Shown: positions 1 to 12,120, numbered from the stretch's first letter. The stretch: 64,000 bases of DNA from Triplophysa rosa (GCF_024868665.1 NC_079898.1:24037994-24101993), one strand, 5' to 3'. Notes: generated from the sequence alone by a model not told the origin. A program made the numbers and translations.

Positions 1-762
1 TGACACACTGGACCTTTAAGTAAAGGGATCTTATTAGATGTTTCATTGCTACAGATTCACAGAGCTATTGATTTCTGTGACTGTGCGGCAGAGCCTAACA
101 AAATGTAATGATGTTTAGAGGAACTCAAACCTTTTAAAGTCCAGCACTGATCTTGGCACGTTTGCACTTAAAATTGACCACACCTTTGTGTTTTTACAGA
201 CGGCAGTATTGGGAATGTGCAAAACTACATACTGTATGTCCAAAACCAAGTAGTATTTGGGAATTTGTAAGTGAATGCTCCTTTATCATTGCTGATAAAG
301 TACTATTAGTAAAAAAATCTAGACAAGCACAAATGGAGTGTCAACCGTCTGAGAGAAGTCTTATTAGAGTGCTGCGTGTGTGAATAACGCAATCTGCATT
401 TATCACAATGTGATGACTTATAATGGACTCCTGATGGATCCAAGAAGCCATGCTGTAACTTCCTGTGGTACTTGATCAATAGACTTCTACTAGTGTTATT
501 TTGTTGCACAAGAATATGAGGATTCAGCATGAATCTGATCGGTGTAATATGTGTATTATTTGAAAGCTTAAGGAGGTTTGATGGTTTATATTTCTGTTCT
601 TCTTCTTTCATATGTTGGTTGGATTTCTGCTTTAACTCGATTCTGATGGCTATTAACGTTCTAGTCTAATACTGAGCAAACGTGACTCTATACAGCTGGA
701 ATACTGGCCTCAAGATGTTTTTGAGCACATCCTTGAATATTTTGTTACAACATGCAATGACA

Positions 763-1414
763 TTAAAGGCTTCACCCCATAATAACAATTCTGTCATTTA
801 CTCACCCTCGAGTTGTTCCAAATCTGTATCAGTTTCTTTGTTCTGATGAAACGCAGAGAAAGATATTTGGAAGAATGTTTGTAAGCAAACAGTTCTTGCG
901 ATGTAAAAAAAATCCTGTAAAAAAGGGATAAAGTACTGGCAGAAAATTACCAGTACATTTTCATTTATTTTACGGACATTTCCGTTAATGCTAAAATGTA
1001 ATTTAATTTAATGCAGATGCTAAATGTAAAATACATGTAAAAATCTGTAAAAAAATGAATACTGAAAATTCCTTCATATTAATACAGTATATTGTGCCCT
1101 ATTTTTACGGATTTTTTTTAGAGTGTGGTCACTATTAACTCCCATAGTAGGAAAAATGACAATGGTAGTCAAAAGTGCCCCAGAACTGTTTGCTTACCTA
1201 CATTCTTTAAAATGTCTTCTTTTGTGTTCAACAAAAAGAAATCATTAAGTCATTTTTCCTACTATGGTAGTCAATGGTGGCCAAGAACAAGCATTCTTCC
1301 AAATATCTTTCTCTGTGTTTGTCAGAACAAAGAAATGTATACAGATTTGGAACTACGTGACGGTGAGTAAATGATGACAGAATTTTCATTGTTAGGGGTG
1401 AACTGTTCCTTTAA
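763..1414. mobile_element. Palindromic TTAAAGG-type miniature element, interrupted by a second element
   Basis: The left end is degenerate (TTAAAGG at 763, then TCACCC and the common TTTACTCACCCTC block near 800). The right end is the reverse complement, finishing with GTGAACTGTTCCTTTAA at 1414. The two halves are inverted repeats of one another, including the GAACACAGAGAAAGATATTTGG-type block. The family recurs at about ten places in this window. A separate element of about 230 bp (about 897-1128) splits it. No coding capacity is seen. The superfamily is not settled from this copy. Confidence 0.75.
897..1128. mobile_element. AT-rich miniature element nested in the 763-1414 element
   Basis: Near-inverted ends read GTAAAAAAAATCCTGTAAAA on the left and TTTTTACGGATTTTTTTTAG on the right. 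The surrounding element stops at about 897 and resumes at about 1128 with its ACTCCCATAGTAGGAAAAA block, so this insertion is younger than its host. The exact borders are blurred by A/T runs. Confidence 0.55.
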
Positions 1415-2157
1415 CTAATGTTCAAATGTTTTTGAAGCCTCTGTATACATCAATATACGATGCATACATACACCTAAACTTAAAATGAACACTTATCTTT
1501 CTGTCTTATTTTTTTCTTCTCTATTTTGACTCTTCTCTTGTGCATTAAGAGAAAGATATATGCTCTTACACCAGTTTGCTGGACAGTCATTTATCTGAAG
1601 GTCAGCGTCCCTTTTCCTCTCTGTGTTTTTCCCTCTCGATTTCCGGTGTGTTTGCCATTTCAGTACTTTTCCTTGTTTATCAGTATCATGCTTGTATAGG
1701 AAGTTAGTTACCCGGCATGCACTCATTACCCGTGTGAACTTTACAATCTCATGAAAGGCTGCATGTGCCCTGTTGTGCCGTTGAGATGGTTCCTCAGTTT
1801 GTTGATGTTCAGAACGTTGTGTATTTTTCTTCGATGCAGTTTGTGCTTGCTATAAACCTGATTCTCTATTTTGTCTAAGTTGGACAAATTTATAATTGTA
1901 AATGTGGATGATAGGGTGAGTGAATGGATAGCCATGATGGATTTGTCCTCATCCATGTTGGCATTTTTAAAAATGAAGCACCGTGTCTGTTCACTTTAAT
2001 AGTCGCATTAGATATTCATATCCATGATTTACTTATTTTCAGCATCAATATCTCACATATCGTACATTTACCCATTGAATTCTAAACTTTGTTTGTTATA
2101 CAGACAAATATATCCTATGATGTTGCAACCCTACCACTGACCTTTGACCTGTTATAG

Positions 2158-2288
2158 GGGGTTCCCTCCGTGCCAGCGGTATGGTACTACAGTACAAGCC
2201 CCCAGGAACTCAGAACCTTCAGGAGCTCCACATGGAGACGGCTGATGACAAGCGTGTCGCGTCCGCCTGGCTCGCAGCCATGCACAAA
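2158..2288 (+). CDS. Penultimate coding exon of an unidentified gene (PH-like C-terminus?)
   Basis: This is an internal exon of 131 bp. The acceptor AG is at 2156-2157 and the donor GTAGGT starts at 2289. The frame enters with two bases of a split codon, reads GSLRASGMVLQYKPPGTQ and continues to SAWLAAMHK at a codon boundary. The next acceptor (2498-2499) continues in the same phase, so both splice joins agree. Codon use is GC-richer than the surrounding DNA. The hydrophobic strand, then charged turn, then a tryptophan-bearing amphipathic helix (SAWLAAMHK) resembles the last strand and C-terminal helix of a PH or PH-like domain; that is inference from pattern only. I do not recognise the gene and give no name. 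The downstream exon and poly(A) signal show that this is its 3' end. Confidence 0.78.
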
Positions 2289-2499
2289 GTAGGTTGCAGT
2301 GAATGTGTGCATTGTGTCATTTTTATCCGATCATTTAAATGTATTTATGCATTTGCTACATTTCAAGGCAAATAATACATTTTCAACATAATTTGATATA
2401 TCGCCCAGTTTTAATTCTTGCTGTGCTTTCTGATGCGATTTATTGAATTTCAGGGCACACGCGTTGTTTACTCATTTGTTACGTGTTTTTCGTCCACAG

Positions 2500-2535
2500 G
2501 CTGCCAAGTTGTTGTATGAGTCGAGGGACCAATGA
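2500..2535 (+). CDS. Terminal coding exon with stop codon of the same gene
   Basis: After a 211-bp intron (2289-2499) with a pyrimidine tract and CCACAG acceptor, the exon supplies the last eleven residues, AAKLLYESRDQ, then TGA at 2533-2535. It joins the previous exon without changing frame and extends the same helix (WLAAMHK-AAKLLYESRDQ), which is strong support for the gene model. The terminal residues are charged and there is no membrane segment. The downstream exonic sequence is 3' UTR. Confidence 0.78.
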   Translation, partial: AAKLLYESRDQ

Positions 2536-3185
2536 AATGACACGATAAAGCACAACGCTGGACACAGAGAGGCACGGACAGAACAAAAGGAAGGAGAGAA
2601 CGTGGCAAAACCAAGTATTGTGTTATTCAGTCTTACATGTACTCTTAAGATGCTTGTATGATTTCTATTCAATCCTTTTCTTCTGCTCCCGGTCAAGACA
2701 GACCACATTTACTACAGCTGTCTGTGCCAAAGGGAGGACCAAGTTTTCCGATGATTCACGTGCAATATGGACATGTATGATAATATATATAAACGCGCCA
2801 TTTAACAGATGCTTTAAGTGTAGTCTCGCGTAACAAAGTTTTGTAAACAAAATATATTTTGTCAGATATTCTTATTTTAACACAAAATGCTGTGTATCTA
2901 CTTTTTACTGCCCAAGTATTTACAATATGTCGTGCTTTTGTTTTCTTAACATGTTGGAAACACTTTTGGAATTGTTTTTCCTACACTACAGAAAGATGTT
3001 TCGGGCTATCATTTGTTAGTACCGTGTCTGAGTCTGCAAGGCAAGATTTCCCTTTTTTAGAAAACTGAAATTAGGGCAGCTGAGTTGCCTGGACGCATTT
3101 AATCTCGTTCTGGGTAATCTGGTTGCGTTTGCTAATTTTCATTTTTCAATGTACACCAAATAAACATCTTGAATCCACAACTGGC
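2536..3185 (+). other. 3' untranslated region
   Basis: This is inferred from the stop codon at 2533-2535 and the poly(A) signal at 3159-3164, giving a UTR of roughly 640 bp. The sequence is moderately AT-rich with no recognised repeat. The short open frames inside it are not supported as genes. The exact cleavage site is unknown. Confidence 0.6.
3159..3164 (+). terminator. Polyadenylation signal AATAAA
   Basis: A canonical AATAAA lies about 625 bp after the stop codon. A T/G-rich stretch (CTGGCCTGTTTATG, then CATTTGTTCTC) follows within 20-50 bp, as expected for a downstream cleavage element. Confidence 0.65.
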
Positions 3186-4356
3186 CTGTTTATGCCTGAA
3201 CTCATTTGTTCTCAGAAACACCAGCATATTTCTTGAATCATTTTTTTACTACATTTATATTTGATAAACCTATTCTATAATTCTATAATTAATTGAAGAT
3301 TTCGAATTCAAATGCTATAACTAGTTAGTAAGATAATCGATCAGAATAGACTTTAATAAAACAATGGACTAAATATATTCAAAGTAATCGTTTTTTCTCA
3401 TTTCATTATTTAATGCGACTGCAAATACATGCACAAAAATTCTGATAAATAAGTACATGTTGTAATTTCAGTTTAGTTTTTTGTATTCGTTTAAATGAAC
3501 CAACAGAGGAACATTATGGTGTGCTTTGTGTGCTTGTTATTGCAGACTAAATTTTTGAGTTTGGGATGATTTGAGCTGTTTATGGATGTCAATTCTATGA
3601 CTCTCTACAGTTCTCCATCCGCGCTTATTGAGTTTGTCTACATGATATAAACTCTAAATTGCTGATTATGAGATAGTCTTGCCGTAATCATTTTAACACC
3701 AGTGAGGTTTTGGGGATGTAAAATAGGATTTTATTTAGCTGTAGGTGTGGAAATTTCTTAGAAGGACCAGAACTGGGGAAGAGAGTCATCCATTTGAAGG
3801 GATTGATATAAACATATTACAAAGTTTCAGACTGTGAGAAGGAAGTTTTACAAATGAGCTTTCATTATGTTATTATTATGTCCTGCCTTTATTCATTGTT
3901 TAGCTGAATTCCATTATGAACACAGCCAATGTATTACACTGACTGCAAAATTAAATGCTGTAACCTAGGTGTAAAGGGCAAACTAAAATATGATTATGCA
4001 TTCTATTGACTGCATTGTCTTCTTAACATAAAACATGGGTGTACATACCAACAAATTCATTTTTTATCTCAAACTGTTTTGGATCAAATCCAGTTGTTTT
4101 TTAAATGGACAGTAGAGGAGAGTCTAGCTCCATGAAAAATCCAGCAGTGTGCACTGTGCAGTAAGAGCTCTGTGTCTCTCTGCTTCCCTCTTGAGGATTA
4201 TTGAGGGATTACATCGACAAAACTCAATAATAAAAACCACACAAACTATCCTATAAAAATGCATTTAAACACTTATCTTCAAATTAAAAGAAACTAATAT
4301 CTACCAGTTTTCCTTAGGAAAGGAAAATCCCTATATGCCTCTTTCTGCCATTATTC
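3186..4356. other. Intergenic DNA, no gene seen
   Basis: This is AT-rich sequence after the gene end. I see no exon with splice signals, no recognised repeat and no RNA gene. It ends at a CT microsatellite. Confidence 0.5.
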
Positions 4357-4386
4357 CTCTCTCTCTCACTCTCTCTCACTCTCTCA

Positions 4387-4417
<31 letters not shown>

Positions 4418-4461
4418 TCTCTCTCTCTCTCTCACTCTCTCTCTCTCTCTCTCTCTCTCTC
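4357..4461. repeat. (CT)n microsatellite
   Basis: About 105 bp of CT dinucleotides with scattered CA interruptions (CTCTCACTCTCT). The serine/leucine-rich open frames it creates are not genes. Confidence 0.95.
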
Positions 4462-4800
4462 ATTCTTTGCATTTGGCCCTTTGTTACTCTAGGGATCTTA
4501 TTAGCAAACACAGTTTTATAGCTCCTGTTAAAACCATTGTGATCTCTCATTATCGCTAGATTCCCGTGGTGAAGCCTTCGCTTAATGTTAGGGCAAGAAG
4601 TAAAACAAACACACATATAAACTCACAAGAACTTTAAACCAGCAACTTGTTTATAACCACACACAACAGAGATCATACGTTATCTTCTCTATCTATAGTT
4701 CCCGAAGAGCCTCAAGGGTATATGAATATTGACGTAGCCTAATGATTTAACACTTGGCTTTTTGTGGAAAGTGCTTTTTTTTAATCAGTCACACTGTTGA

Positions 4801-5015
4801 TTAAAGGGATAGTTCCCCCTGAAATATTCTGTCATCATTTATTCATCCTCATGTCATTCAAAACCTGACTCTTGCTTCTGTGGAACACAAAAGAAGATAT
4901 TTGGAGAAATAGTTTTGTGTTCACATAATTGATGTCGTTTGGTCTTGACAATATCTTGTGTTCTGCAGCAGAAAGTCACATAGCAATGAGATGATGAAAG
5001 TATACGTTTTTCATC
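4801..5015. mobile_element. Degenerate TTAAAGGGAT palindromic element
   Basis: It starts TTAAAGGGATAGTTCCCC and carries the family blocks TCTGTCATCATTTATTCATC and AACACAAAAGAAGATATTTG. It ends with a degenerate inverted half near 5015 (ATGATGAAAGTATACG). The central part is heavily mutated, which suggests an old copy. Confidence 0.7.
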
Positions 5016-5149
5016 AGTGTGTGTGTTTCCTGGAAATCAAACTGAATTAAAACAACGTCAGGTAACTCGCATATAAATGCACTGTTTCTTTAAAATCTTG
5101 TTTGTAGTGAACACGTGCATCAGATATATGCGTCGGGTGTGAAAGGGCC

Positions 5150-5960
5150 TTTAGGAGAGAGCTAATAGGCTGACTGTGCACTAAATCTACTTAACAGCCT
5201 TTCCTCTCATTACTTTAAACACATCTAGTCCACATTTCTTCCCTAATCTGGCTTTCTGCAGGTACTGCTGTATTGTTTATAGACATAATTCCTTGTCTGC
5301 TCGGAAGAAATAAACGAAATTGATGGTGAAAGGCCACCAAGGCCCCCCACCTCTGCTCGGTGAGGGAGGACGGCTATCCCGCGCCTCTCGTCTTGATGTA
5401 TATTGCCTCTGCTTCAAATAAGCGCCTGGGTGATGTTTTATCTCCTGGAAATGTTCCATAATTCATCATTATCAGATCCAATTATGGGCAGCAAAGCACA
5501 ATGCAATATCCTTCTACCTAAGACAGAGCAAATAAACAACCCATCAAGCCATCGCATTCTCTTTCCATTCCCCCTTCTCTCTCTCTCTCTCTCGGTCTGT
5601 GTGCGCCTCTCTCGCTCGGCTCTTTCGCTCTGATTAATAAATGTAATTAAATTAAGGCGTGAAACGCATTCATAACGGGAGTTTATTCGTAATTACTGCA
5701 TGCAATATTCAATCTGTGTGCAATAAAGTCTTTAATTAGACGCAAGTGTCTATTCACAAGCAGGCATTTTAGGGGTTAGAGGGCCGCCCACCCTGTCGCA
5801 TGAGGATTTCGTGATTGTGCTTTTATTAGGAACAAGATAAAGATGAGATGCAAGGATCCGTGCAGTAGATATTACTGATGGGCCTTGATGATTACATGCA
5901 CCTGAAGTGGTTTCCCCAACCACAAGTTTCTTTCCATGTCTGCAAGCAAGCATAGTATTT
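5150..5960. other. Unique-looking block, candidate conserved non-coding DNA
   Basis: No repeat signature is seen. It contains a GC-rich stretch (5320-5400) embedded in many TAAT/ATTA motifs (TAATTAAATTAAGG near 5643, GTAATTACTGCATGC near 5689). A short CT run sits at 5575-5595. No splice-supported coding exon was found. This composition is common for vertebrate developmental enhancers in gene deserts; conservation cannot be tested here. Confidence 0.3.
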
Positions 5961-6585
5961 TTTCAAGGAAGTTTTTCATGACGTTTTTTTTCAATTATTG
6001 TTCAACACTACCCTTCTTTTGCAGCGAAGCCTCGCCAGCGTTTGATTTTAAATGATTGAGTCCTGTAATTTGGTTATTGTCTGTCCACCACCTGCCTTTT
6101 TTACTAACACGACATTATCTCAGCGGTATAGGATGATGATAAAAGATGTTTATCAATTTTTAAATGCACTCGCTGATTATAATGAGTGTAATGACAGTGA
6201 TGGTTCCCTGTTTAATGGCTCTCCCCTGTTGTTTCTCATCTTCTCTGTCTAGGCGTTCATTATGAATTCCTTACGGCAGTCTAGCCAATCTGCAAATCAT
6301 GTCCTGTTTGTGTCCTGCTCTATTTTTACTCTGCGGGAAGTTAAGATGGCGAGAGACATTTATACAGACGTACAGGTCACGTTTTTCTCTCCAGATACAA
6401 TATTTGTGCATTGTGATTATGTTCGCCTTCTCTTACAATCGGCTCCATCTTCTTTATCCAAAAAATGCCTTCTTTTTCTTTATAAGGACATGTTTCGTGG
6501 TTTTGTGAAATGCTTTCAACAGGTGATTTTGCAGGGTTAAACCGCTGGATATAAAGCATGGAGACTGTAACCATAGAAACAGGGT
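5961..6585. other. Intergenic DNA, no gene seen
   Basis: Two overlapping open frames of 69-92 codons lie at 6262-6540. They have no recognisable family, no Kozak or splice context, and no supporting exon. I see nothing else. Confidence 0.4.
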
Positions 6586-6862
6586 CTTTAAATGAAAAAA
6601 CAAAATTTTTCCCCATCATTCCAAACCTGTTTGACTTTCTTTTGGCGCAGAGCACAAAAGAAGATATTTTGAAGAATGCTGATAACCGAACAACACTGGA
6701 CCCTTTTGACTTCCATTGTATGCACAGAAAACCACATGAGACATTTCTCAAAATATCTTCTTTTGTGTTCCACGGAAAAAAGAGTCATATACAGGTTTTG
6801 AACAGCATAAGGTGTGAATAAATGATGACATCATTTTTATTTTTGGGTAAACTATCCCTTTA
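6586..6862. mobile_element. TTAAAGG palindromic element, near complete
   Basis: The right end is well kept: TTTTGGGTAAACTATCCCTTTAA ending at 6862. Inverted internal blocks are clear: CAAAAGAAGATATTTTGAAG near 6654 against CTCAAAATATCTTCTTTTGTG near 6748. The left end is degenerate (CTTTAAATGAAAAAAC). The overlapping open frames on both strands arise from this palindrome. Confidence 0.8.
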
Positions 6863-7799
6863 AGAATTCTTAAATTCTGATAAATATATTAATAACAGGA
6901 TGTGCTGTTACAAATTCTTCAGCCCGTCACATAGCATTTTTCTAACTGCAGAGAGTTACTGTAGGTTTTCCATATTGCATGATCAAATACCCCAAAAGTC
7001 CCTTATTGTAAGTCTACCTGTCCATCAAACTCTGCTTACAGTATCACTCAGTATACATGTCAACTTATCAACTGGAAACCACAACAAACACCTTTTCCGT
7101 CTTGGGACTACTTAAGGCTTGCGTATATACAGTAACTCCAAAACTTCAAATCTCTACTAAGTGTTCACGTTACAGAAGGCATCAAACCTTCAGAATTTGA
7201 ACTGTTGTGAACCTCTATTGGCCAGACCCTGTCAAATTAACATTCAAAGTTTCCTGGTTCGAAAGTCTGTGTCGAAGCAAAAGCTCATCATCAACTCAAA
7301 TGCAAAAGCACGAGCATCTCCTGGGAGAACTCCATCACTGTCAGCATCATCTGAAACGCACACACAAACTCTCTCTCTTCAGTCTTTGTGATGCAAGAGG
7401 AAGAGCTGCTTGTCACTCATCAATCATCGGGGAGGGGCCGAGGTAGGAAAGAGGTTAGTCTGTGATCTCACAAATGGTATACCTTTTATGTAAACCAATA
7501 TAAACAGTTGTTTAGTATTACTGAATTAAACGCTGATTTAAAATACTTTCTACTGTTTTACAAATATAAATGAGAAATTTGGGTTAACAAGCTAGTTGGA
7601 CTTCATTTATTGTTTTTTAGATTTGCAATACTTTTTCCTACTTGATTTTGGATTGAAATACTACCTAGGTATGGCTTTATTTGTTTTCTTTTTTATATTA
7701 ATGCATTCTTTACATTATATGACATAATTCATGAATGATGCTATTTTTAGTGTTCAGTGTTCACTGATCATACACAACTCTTTGCAGATCTCACTTTAG
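6863..7799. other. Intergenic DNA, no gene seen
   Basis: Mostly AT-rich unique sequence. A slightly GC-richer stretch (7150-7450) has open frames in two phases, but they lack splice signals and family resemblance. Confidence 0.4.
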
Positions 7800-8660
7800 A
7801 AAGTGACACATTACCTGCCAGAGCGTTCAGGAACGCAGCACACGTTTTAGATTAGAAAGCTAAAGTCTATGTTTTTCACAGCTCTTTGAATTTCAAATAA
7901 TAAGAACATCTTTATTGCATCCGTCACTTCTATTCAAAGGGAAGGCACGTGCCTCAAACAGAACCGCACGCTACCTTGTGTCCAGCGAACCTTCGTTCTG
8001 TTTTCCAGCCTCCTGTCCTCAACCTCTTTCACAGCCTCATCTGAGAGTGACAGCAGAACGCTGAAATGAAGGCGTCTGATCGATTGGCTCAGCGGTGACG
8101 CTCATGGTAAATAACAGCAGCTTAAAGCGTCACCGACAGGAACCGGTTTAAAAAGCTATTAGACTTGTTTCCAACTCCTTCTGAAATAATACAATAAAGA
8201 GGAGAATGCCAAATGAAATAAGAACCCTGTAATCCAATTTCGCCGCAGATCCAATCGCATTTGTAAAGTCAACGGAGGCTACGTTGATTCGCGTGGCCTC
8301 TCTTTCTTTCTCGTGGTCTCTCCGAACTCTCCTTTTAATCTCCCTGAGTGAATCCAGAACGTTCTGCCCGCAAATTTAGCAGAGACGGGGAACGTGACAC
8401 ATTCTGACCCCTCTGCTATCTCTGTTTTCCCGAGGGCTCGATATATCCTAATCGATGTTGTGCTTGCACTGAATTACAGGCAATATCACAGCAACTTTTC
8501 TTCATTTTGACCACCGTTACAGCGGTTCTGACTGAGGTTGAGTTTCCCTGATCGAATCAGATGCCTCGGAGAACTGACTCAGACGTGTTTCGAGTAAACA
8601 CTGCGTGTTGTGAGAGGCGTCTAATGGTTGTGTACTGTAACTGTTTAAAATTCATTGCTG
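7800..8660. other. Unique-looking GC-enriched block, candidate conserved non-coding DNA
   Basis: Composition rises relative to the flanks (TCACCGACAGGAACCGGTTT near 8128, CAGAGACGGGGAACGTGACA near 8380). There are no stop-free exons with splice sites and no repeat ends. It may be a regulatory element. This is a guess from composition only. Confidence 0.28.
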
Positions 8661-8939
8661 TGGGTGCTACACATTAGATTCAATTTAACATGAATGGGGA
8701 AAATGAGTGCGTATTCAGCTGGTTAACAGGAAAATTACAGGCCTAAAGGTTTTACGACACTTTTAAAGACATTAACTGTGAAATTGAGTACAGGACTTTG
8801 CGAACAGCGCTTTAACACTGATGTGTGTGATTTTGTTTCCACGGTAATATGCTACATCTTTTCAGAGTTTATAATGTGCAAAATCAGATTAAGGTAAGCC
8901 ATTACAATGTGACTCAGTGGTCTGATCTCGTGTCATTTT

Positions 8940-9660
8940 TTTTTATTTTACTAAGTGGCTAGTTTTTACAAATTCATACAATTCGAATGTTTTTTTCTAA
9001 TTATGTTTAGGCTGATATTTTATTTGATTTCAATTTACAAATGTCTTTTATTAGTTGTGGTTTTAGTAAACTACTGTATATTAACCATGCTGGCACGACA
9101 GCAGATCACACTAAAACATACAAACGAAATCATACGAATTTGCCACTTTGTAAAATAAGTACCTGATCTCACAGGAAGTCGTAACTATTTTACGAGGTGT
9201 CTACTTTGTATGAATTCGTACGTTGTGCATCATTCATAAGCGTACGATTACTAGAAAAAAGTTATACTGAAGCCCCACCCCTAACCCCGATCCTAAACCT
9301 AACGTCACTGGCATGAAAGCAAATCATAATAAAATGTATGAATGAGATCGCACAAATTCGTACAAAATAGCCCAAATTAGCCACATCGTAAAATAGTTAC
9401 GTTTTTGCCGTGAAATTGTGTTTTTGTGTCTCCTACTGATTTTTTTCTTTATGGCACACCGTTAGGAGACACCAATGTCATGGCGGTTTTTGTAGCTATT
9501 AAACAATTTGGCTTATACAAATTCAACGTGAATTGTACAGAAGTGTACAATTTTTTGAAAAAGCAATACTAAAGCCCCACCCCTAAACCTAGTCGTCATT
9601 GGCGTTAAACGTACAAAGGAGATTGTGCGATAAACACGGACTATAAAAATGTAAAAATTT
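8940..9660. repeat. Cluster of about three diverged copies of a TACGAATTCGTAC-type repeat
   Basis: The same words recur three times: CTCACAGGAAGTCGTAACTA / TTTTACGA, GTATGAATTCGTACG, GCCCCACCCCTAA followed by CCTAAACCTA, and ACAAATTCGTACAAA. They are seen near 8955-9170, 9165-9420 and 9470-9660. A fragment of the same repeat lies at 42083-42145 (CTCACAGGAATTCGTAACTA). It has no coding capacity. I do not know its class. Confidence 0.6.
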
Positions 9661-11210
9661 TAACAACTGCTTCTCCCAAAAAATCGTTTTAGACATTAAC
9701 AAATCATTTGACCACCAAGCAAAAATAACCCAGAAGGAATTTATTATGTGCTTTGGCATCTTTCTGTTCTTGGCATCCTCAAGAAAATTGTCTCGGATTT
9801 AAGCCGTTGCTATACCGACTGTAATCTGCTATTGAGACGACACACAACATGTGATAGCCAATCTTCACCTCTTTCTTCCTCTCCATGCCAACAGAGAGCT
9901 CTCCAGACGTAATCTGCCAGCCCTCGCAGTTCTCCGGCTATGAAAAGTGCCCCGGTAGAGTCTCTGTAGGCCTCGCGCCGCACGGAATGCTGGAAATTGG
10001 TTTCCGTCCATTGGAAGCTGAGCAATTTACGCGACTTGGTCCCCGGCCCCTCTGAGAAATCGTACTAATTTCACACCTTTTCTGAGCGAGTCGATGCCTT
10101 TCTTCAACATGCATCAACGTAACTGTTCTCCATTACACAGGTTCTTAAAGAGACAACGATTTGAATGGAAGGGAGTAAATTAGAGTTGAGAACGAAATAA
10201 TAAGGCTCTTTGCCGCTCGCTCCCACAGCATTTCTCAAAAGTGTCTCCATGAGTTTGATCCAATCTACAGTGACTCTCACCTGGAGACACTTCTGCTGGT
10301 CTGAGGAAGAACAGAGACCGTTCACCGGTCGGATCTGTTTTAATAAAAGGTTTTCAGGTGTCTTTGGAAATACACTGTGGACTGTTTGCATCAGTATTGC
10401 AATAGTTCTAAAACTTTTTTAAGCTAGGTACCACAATCCGTCACCGCCAATTCTTTTGGTTATAAAGTAAAAACCCGTGCCATGTTGTTCAATAATGTCA
10501 TATTTAACGAGACAGATTAGCATCTCCTACAGAACGACCACAACAATTTCATGTTTTTGACACGTGATCCCATTGATTTCCAATTGGTGTTTTTCCGTAT
10601 TTGAATTTCATGTGGCTTTTATTTAAGGGATGACTTCCAAGGGGGCTTCAGGATGACTTTGAAATACATTTTAAAACAACTAAATATCAAGATATTTCTT
10701 ATTATTTGTCCATTTTTATATTGAATAAAGACTTAATATCAATTGAGTTTTTGTGAGCGGGTTGAGAAGCCCTGCTTTAGAGGTTTTTTGGTGTTTTTTT
10801 ATGTTGTGGTGAATAACAATAATACTTGTAAAAGTTTAGAAAAACGTTTAGTTTAAAGTTGAAAGTGAATGTGAGTTCTCTGAAGTAATCTCTCTGGACT
10901 ACAGTCAGACTTCCAGAGCGAATAACGATCCATCAAAATGTAAATATTCATTACTCACCTGGCACAAAAGAATGTTGCCATGACAGCACATCCATGTGGG
11001 CTCTCCAAAATCTAGTCTTGACAGCCTTGAAAGCCCACAAGTACTGATGCCAAATGAGAGATGTCAAGTGGGTACAGAATATCACACAAAGCCATCAGTC
11101 TGCCAGTGTAAATACCAGTGAAAGTTTTTATTAAGTGCATTCACCTGCCGTGTTCAAATATAAACATTGATCAGTCACCAGTAACATGACCTGAGATTCT
11201 TGGACACAAA
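9661..11210. other. Intergenic DNA; unique-looking block at about 9.75-10.4 kb
   Basis: No gene is supported. The 9750-10430 part is GC-richer and lacks repeat signatures, so it is a weak candidate for regulatory DNA. The remainder is AT-rich sequence in which I see nothing specific. Confidence 0.35.
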
Positions 11211-11490
11211 AGTTCACTTTTACAAAACAGTGTGCTGTACATTCAAATGTGCGACCGGTATACTTTATCTTTAAAAAGAATGTACACTTTAAGTCTACTT
11301 TTATCTAAAATGACACTTTGGTATGCTTGACTTACTAACAGAATAGTATACTGTATGTGACTTATATTCTTCTCAGTTTTTCTAGTATACATGACTTATC
11401 TTTCTAAGTATGACTACTTGACCTATAGTATGCTTACTGCTTACTCTTTTTGTACTCTTTCTTTTAAACTTATATGTTCAATATATTAAC
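11210..11490. repeat. Degenerate AGTATACTT-type repeat
   Basis: It is rich in words such as AGTATACTGTATGTGACTTA and CTAGTATACATGACTTA. It resembles the larger blocks at 29.5-30.7 kb and 45.0-45.7 kb, and is probably a diverged fragment of the same family. Confidence 0.4.
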
Positions 11491-11919
11491 AAATCAGTAC
11501 ACGATCAGTCAGTGATTTTTTTCTGTGACAACTTCCTGTAAGGAGTTTGATCAGCTGTAGGTTTCTGTTCAGTCCTCAAAGCTCCTTCAGGCACATTTCA
11601 AATAGAAAAGCCAAATGAAATAAGCTGTTTAAAGTGACAAATGGAAAGCCAAGCTTACAAAATCATTTAAAAATCACAAACGCAGAGGGATGCCCTGACC
11701 AAGGTGTATAAGAGAACATAAAGGAAAGGTTGAAGGATGAAAAGAGCTGTTGTAATTACCACACAGACTCTTTACTGGTATACAAAACCATGCTGAAATA
11801 CTGAAGTACGGGAGCATATCAACGATTTTTTTTATTATAACATTAAGCATTTTTTTGGAGTTTTCTTAAAATCCCAAACCTGAGACCAAAATTTCAGACC
11901 ACCATTTTTTCTGAAAGCT

Positions 11920-12120
11920 TTAAAGGAATTTTTCACCCAGAAAAAGAAAATTCTTTCATCATTTACTCACCCTCATTTCATTTTAAATCTGTATGACCTT
12001 CTTTTGTCTTCTGAACAAAGAAGAAGTAATTTTGAAGAAGGTTGATGATAAAACAACTTTGGACCCCTTTGACTTCAATTGTATGGACACAAAACCACTG
12101 AGACATTTCTCTAAATCTCG
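11920..12120. mobile_element. TTAAAGG palindromic element, left half
   Basis: It begins TTAAAGGAATTTTTCACCCA and carries TCATCATTTACTCACCCTC, then runs to about 12120 (ACATTTCTCTAAATC). The right inverted half is missing, so it is truncated. Confidence 0.7.

Larger units (their letters stand above)
1..2157 (+). other. Intron sequence upstream of the penultimate coding exon (partial)
   Basis: This stretch ends in a usable 3' splice site: an AG at 2156-2157 directly before an open, phase-compatible exon. No other exon in it is convincing; the short open frames are AT-rich and unlike any family I know. It holds one palindromic interspersed element with a second element nested inside (763-1414). 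The rest appears to be unique intronic DNA. The start of the intron lies outside the window. Confidence 0.6.
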
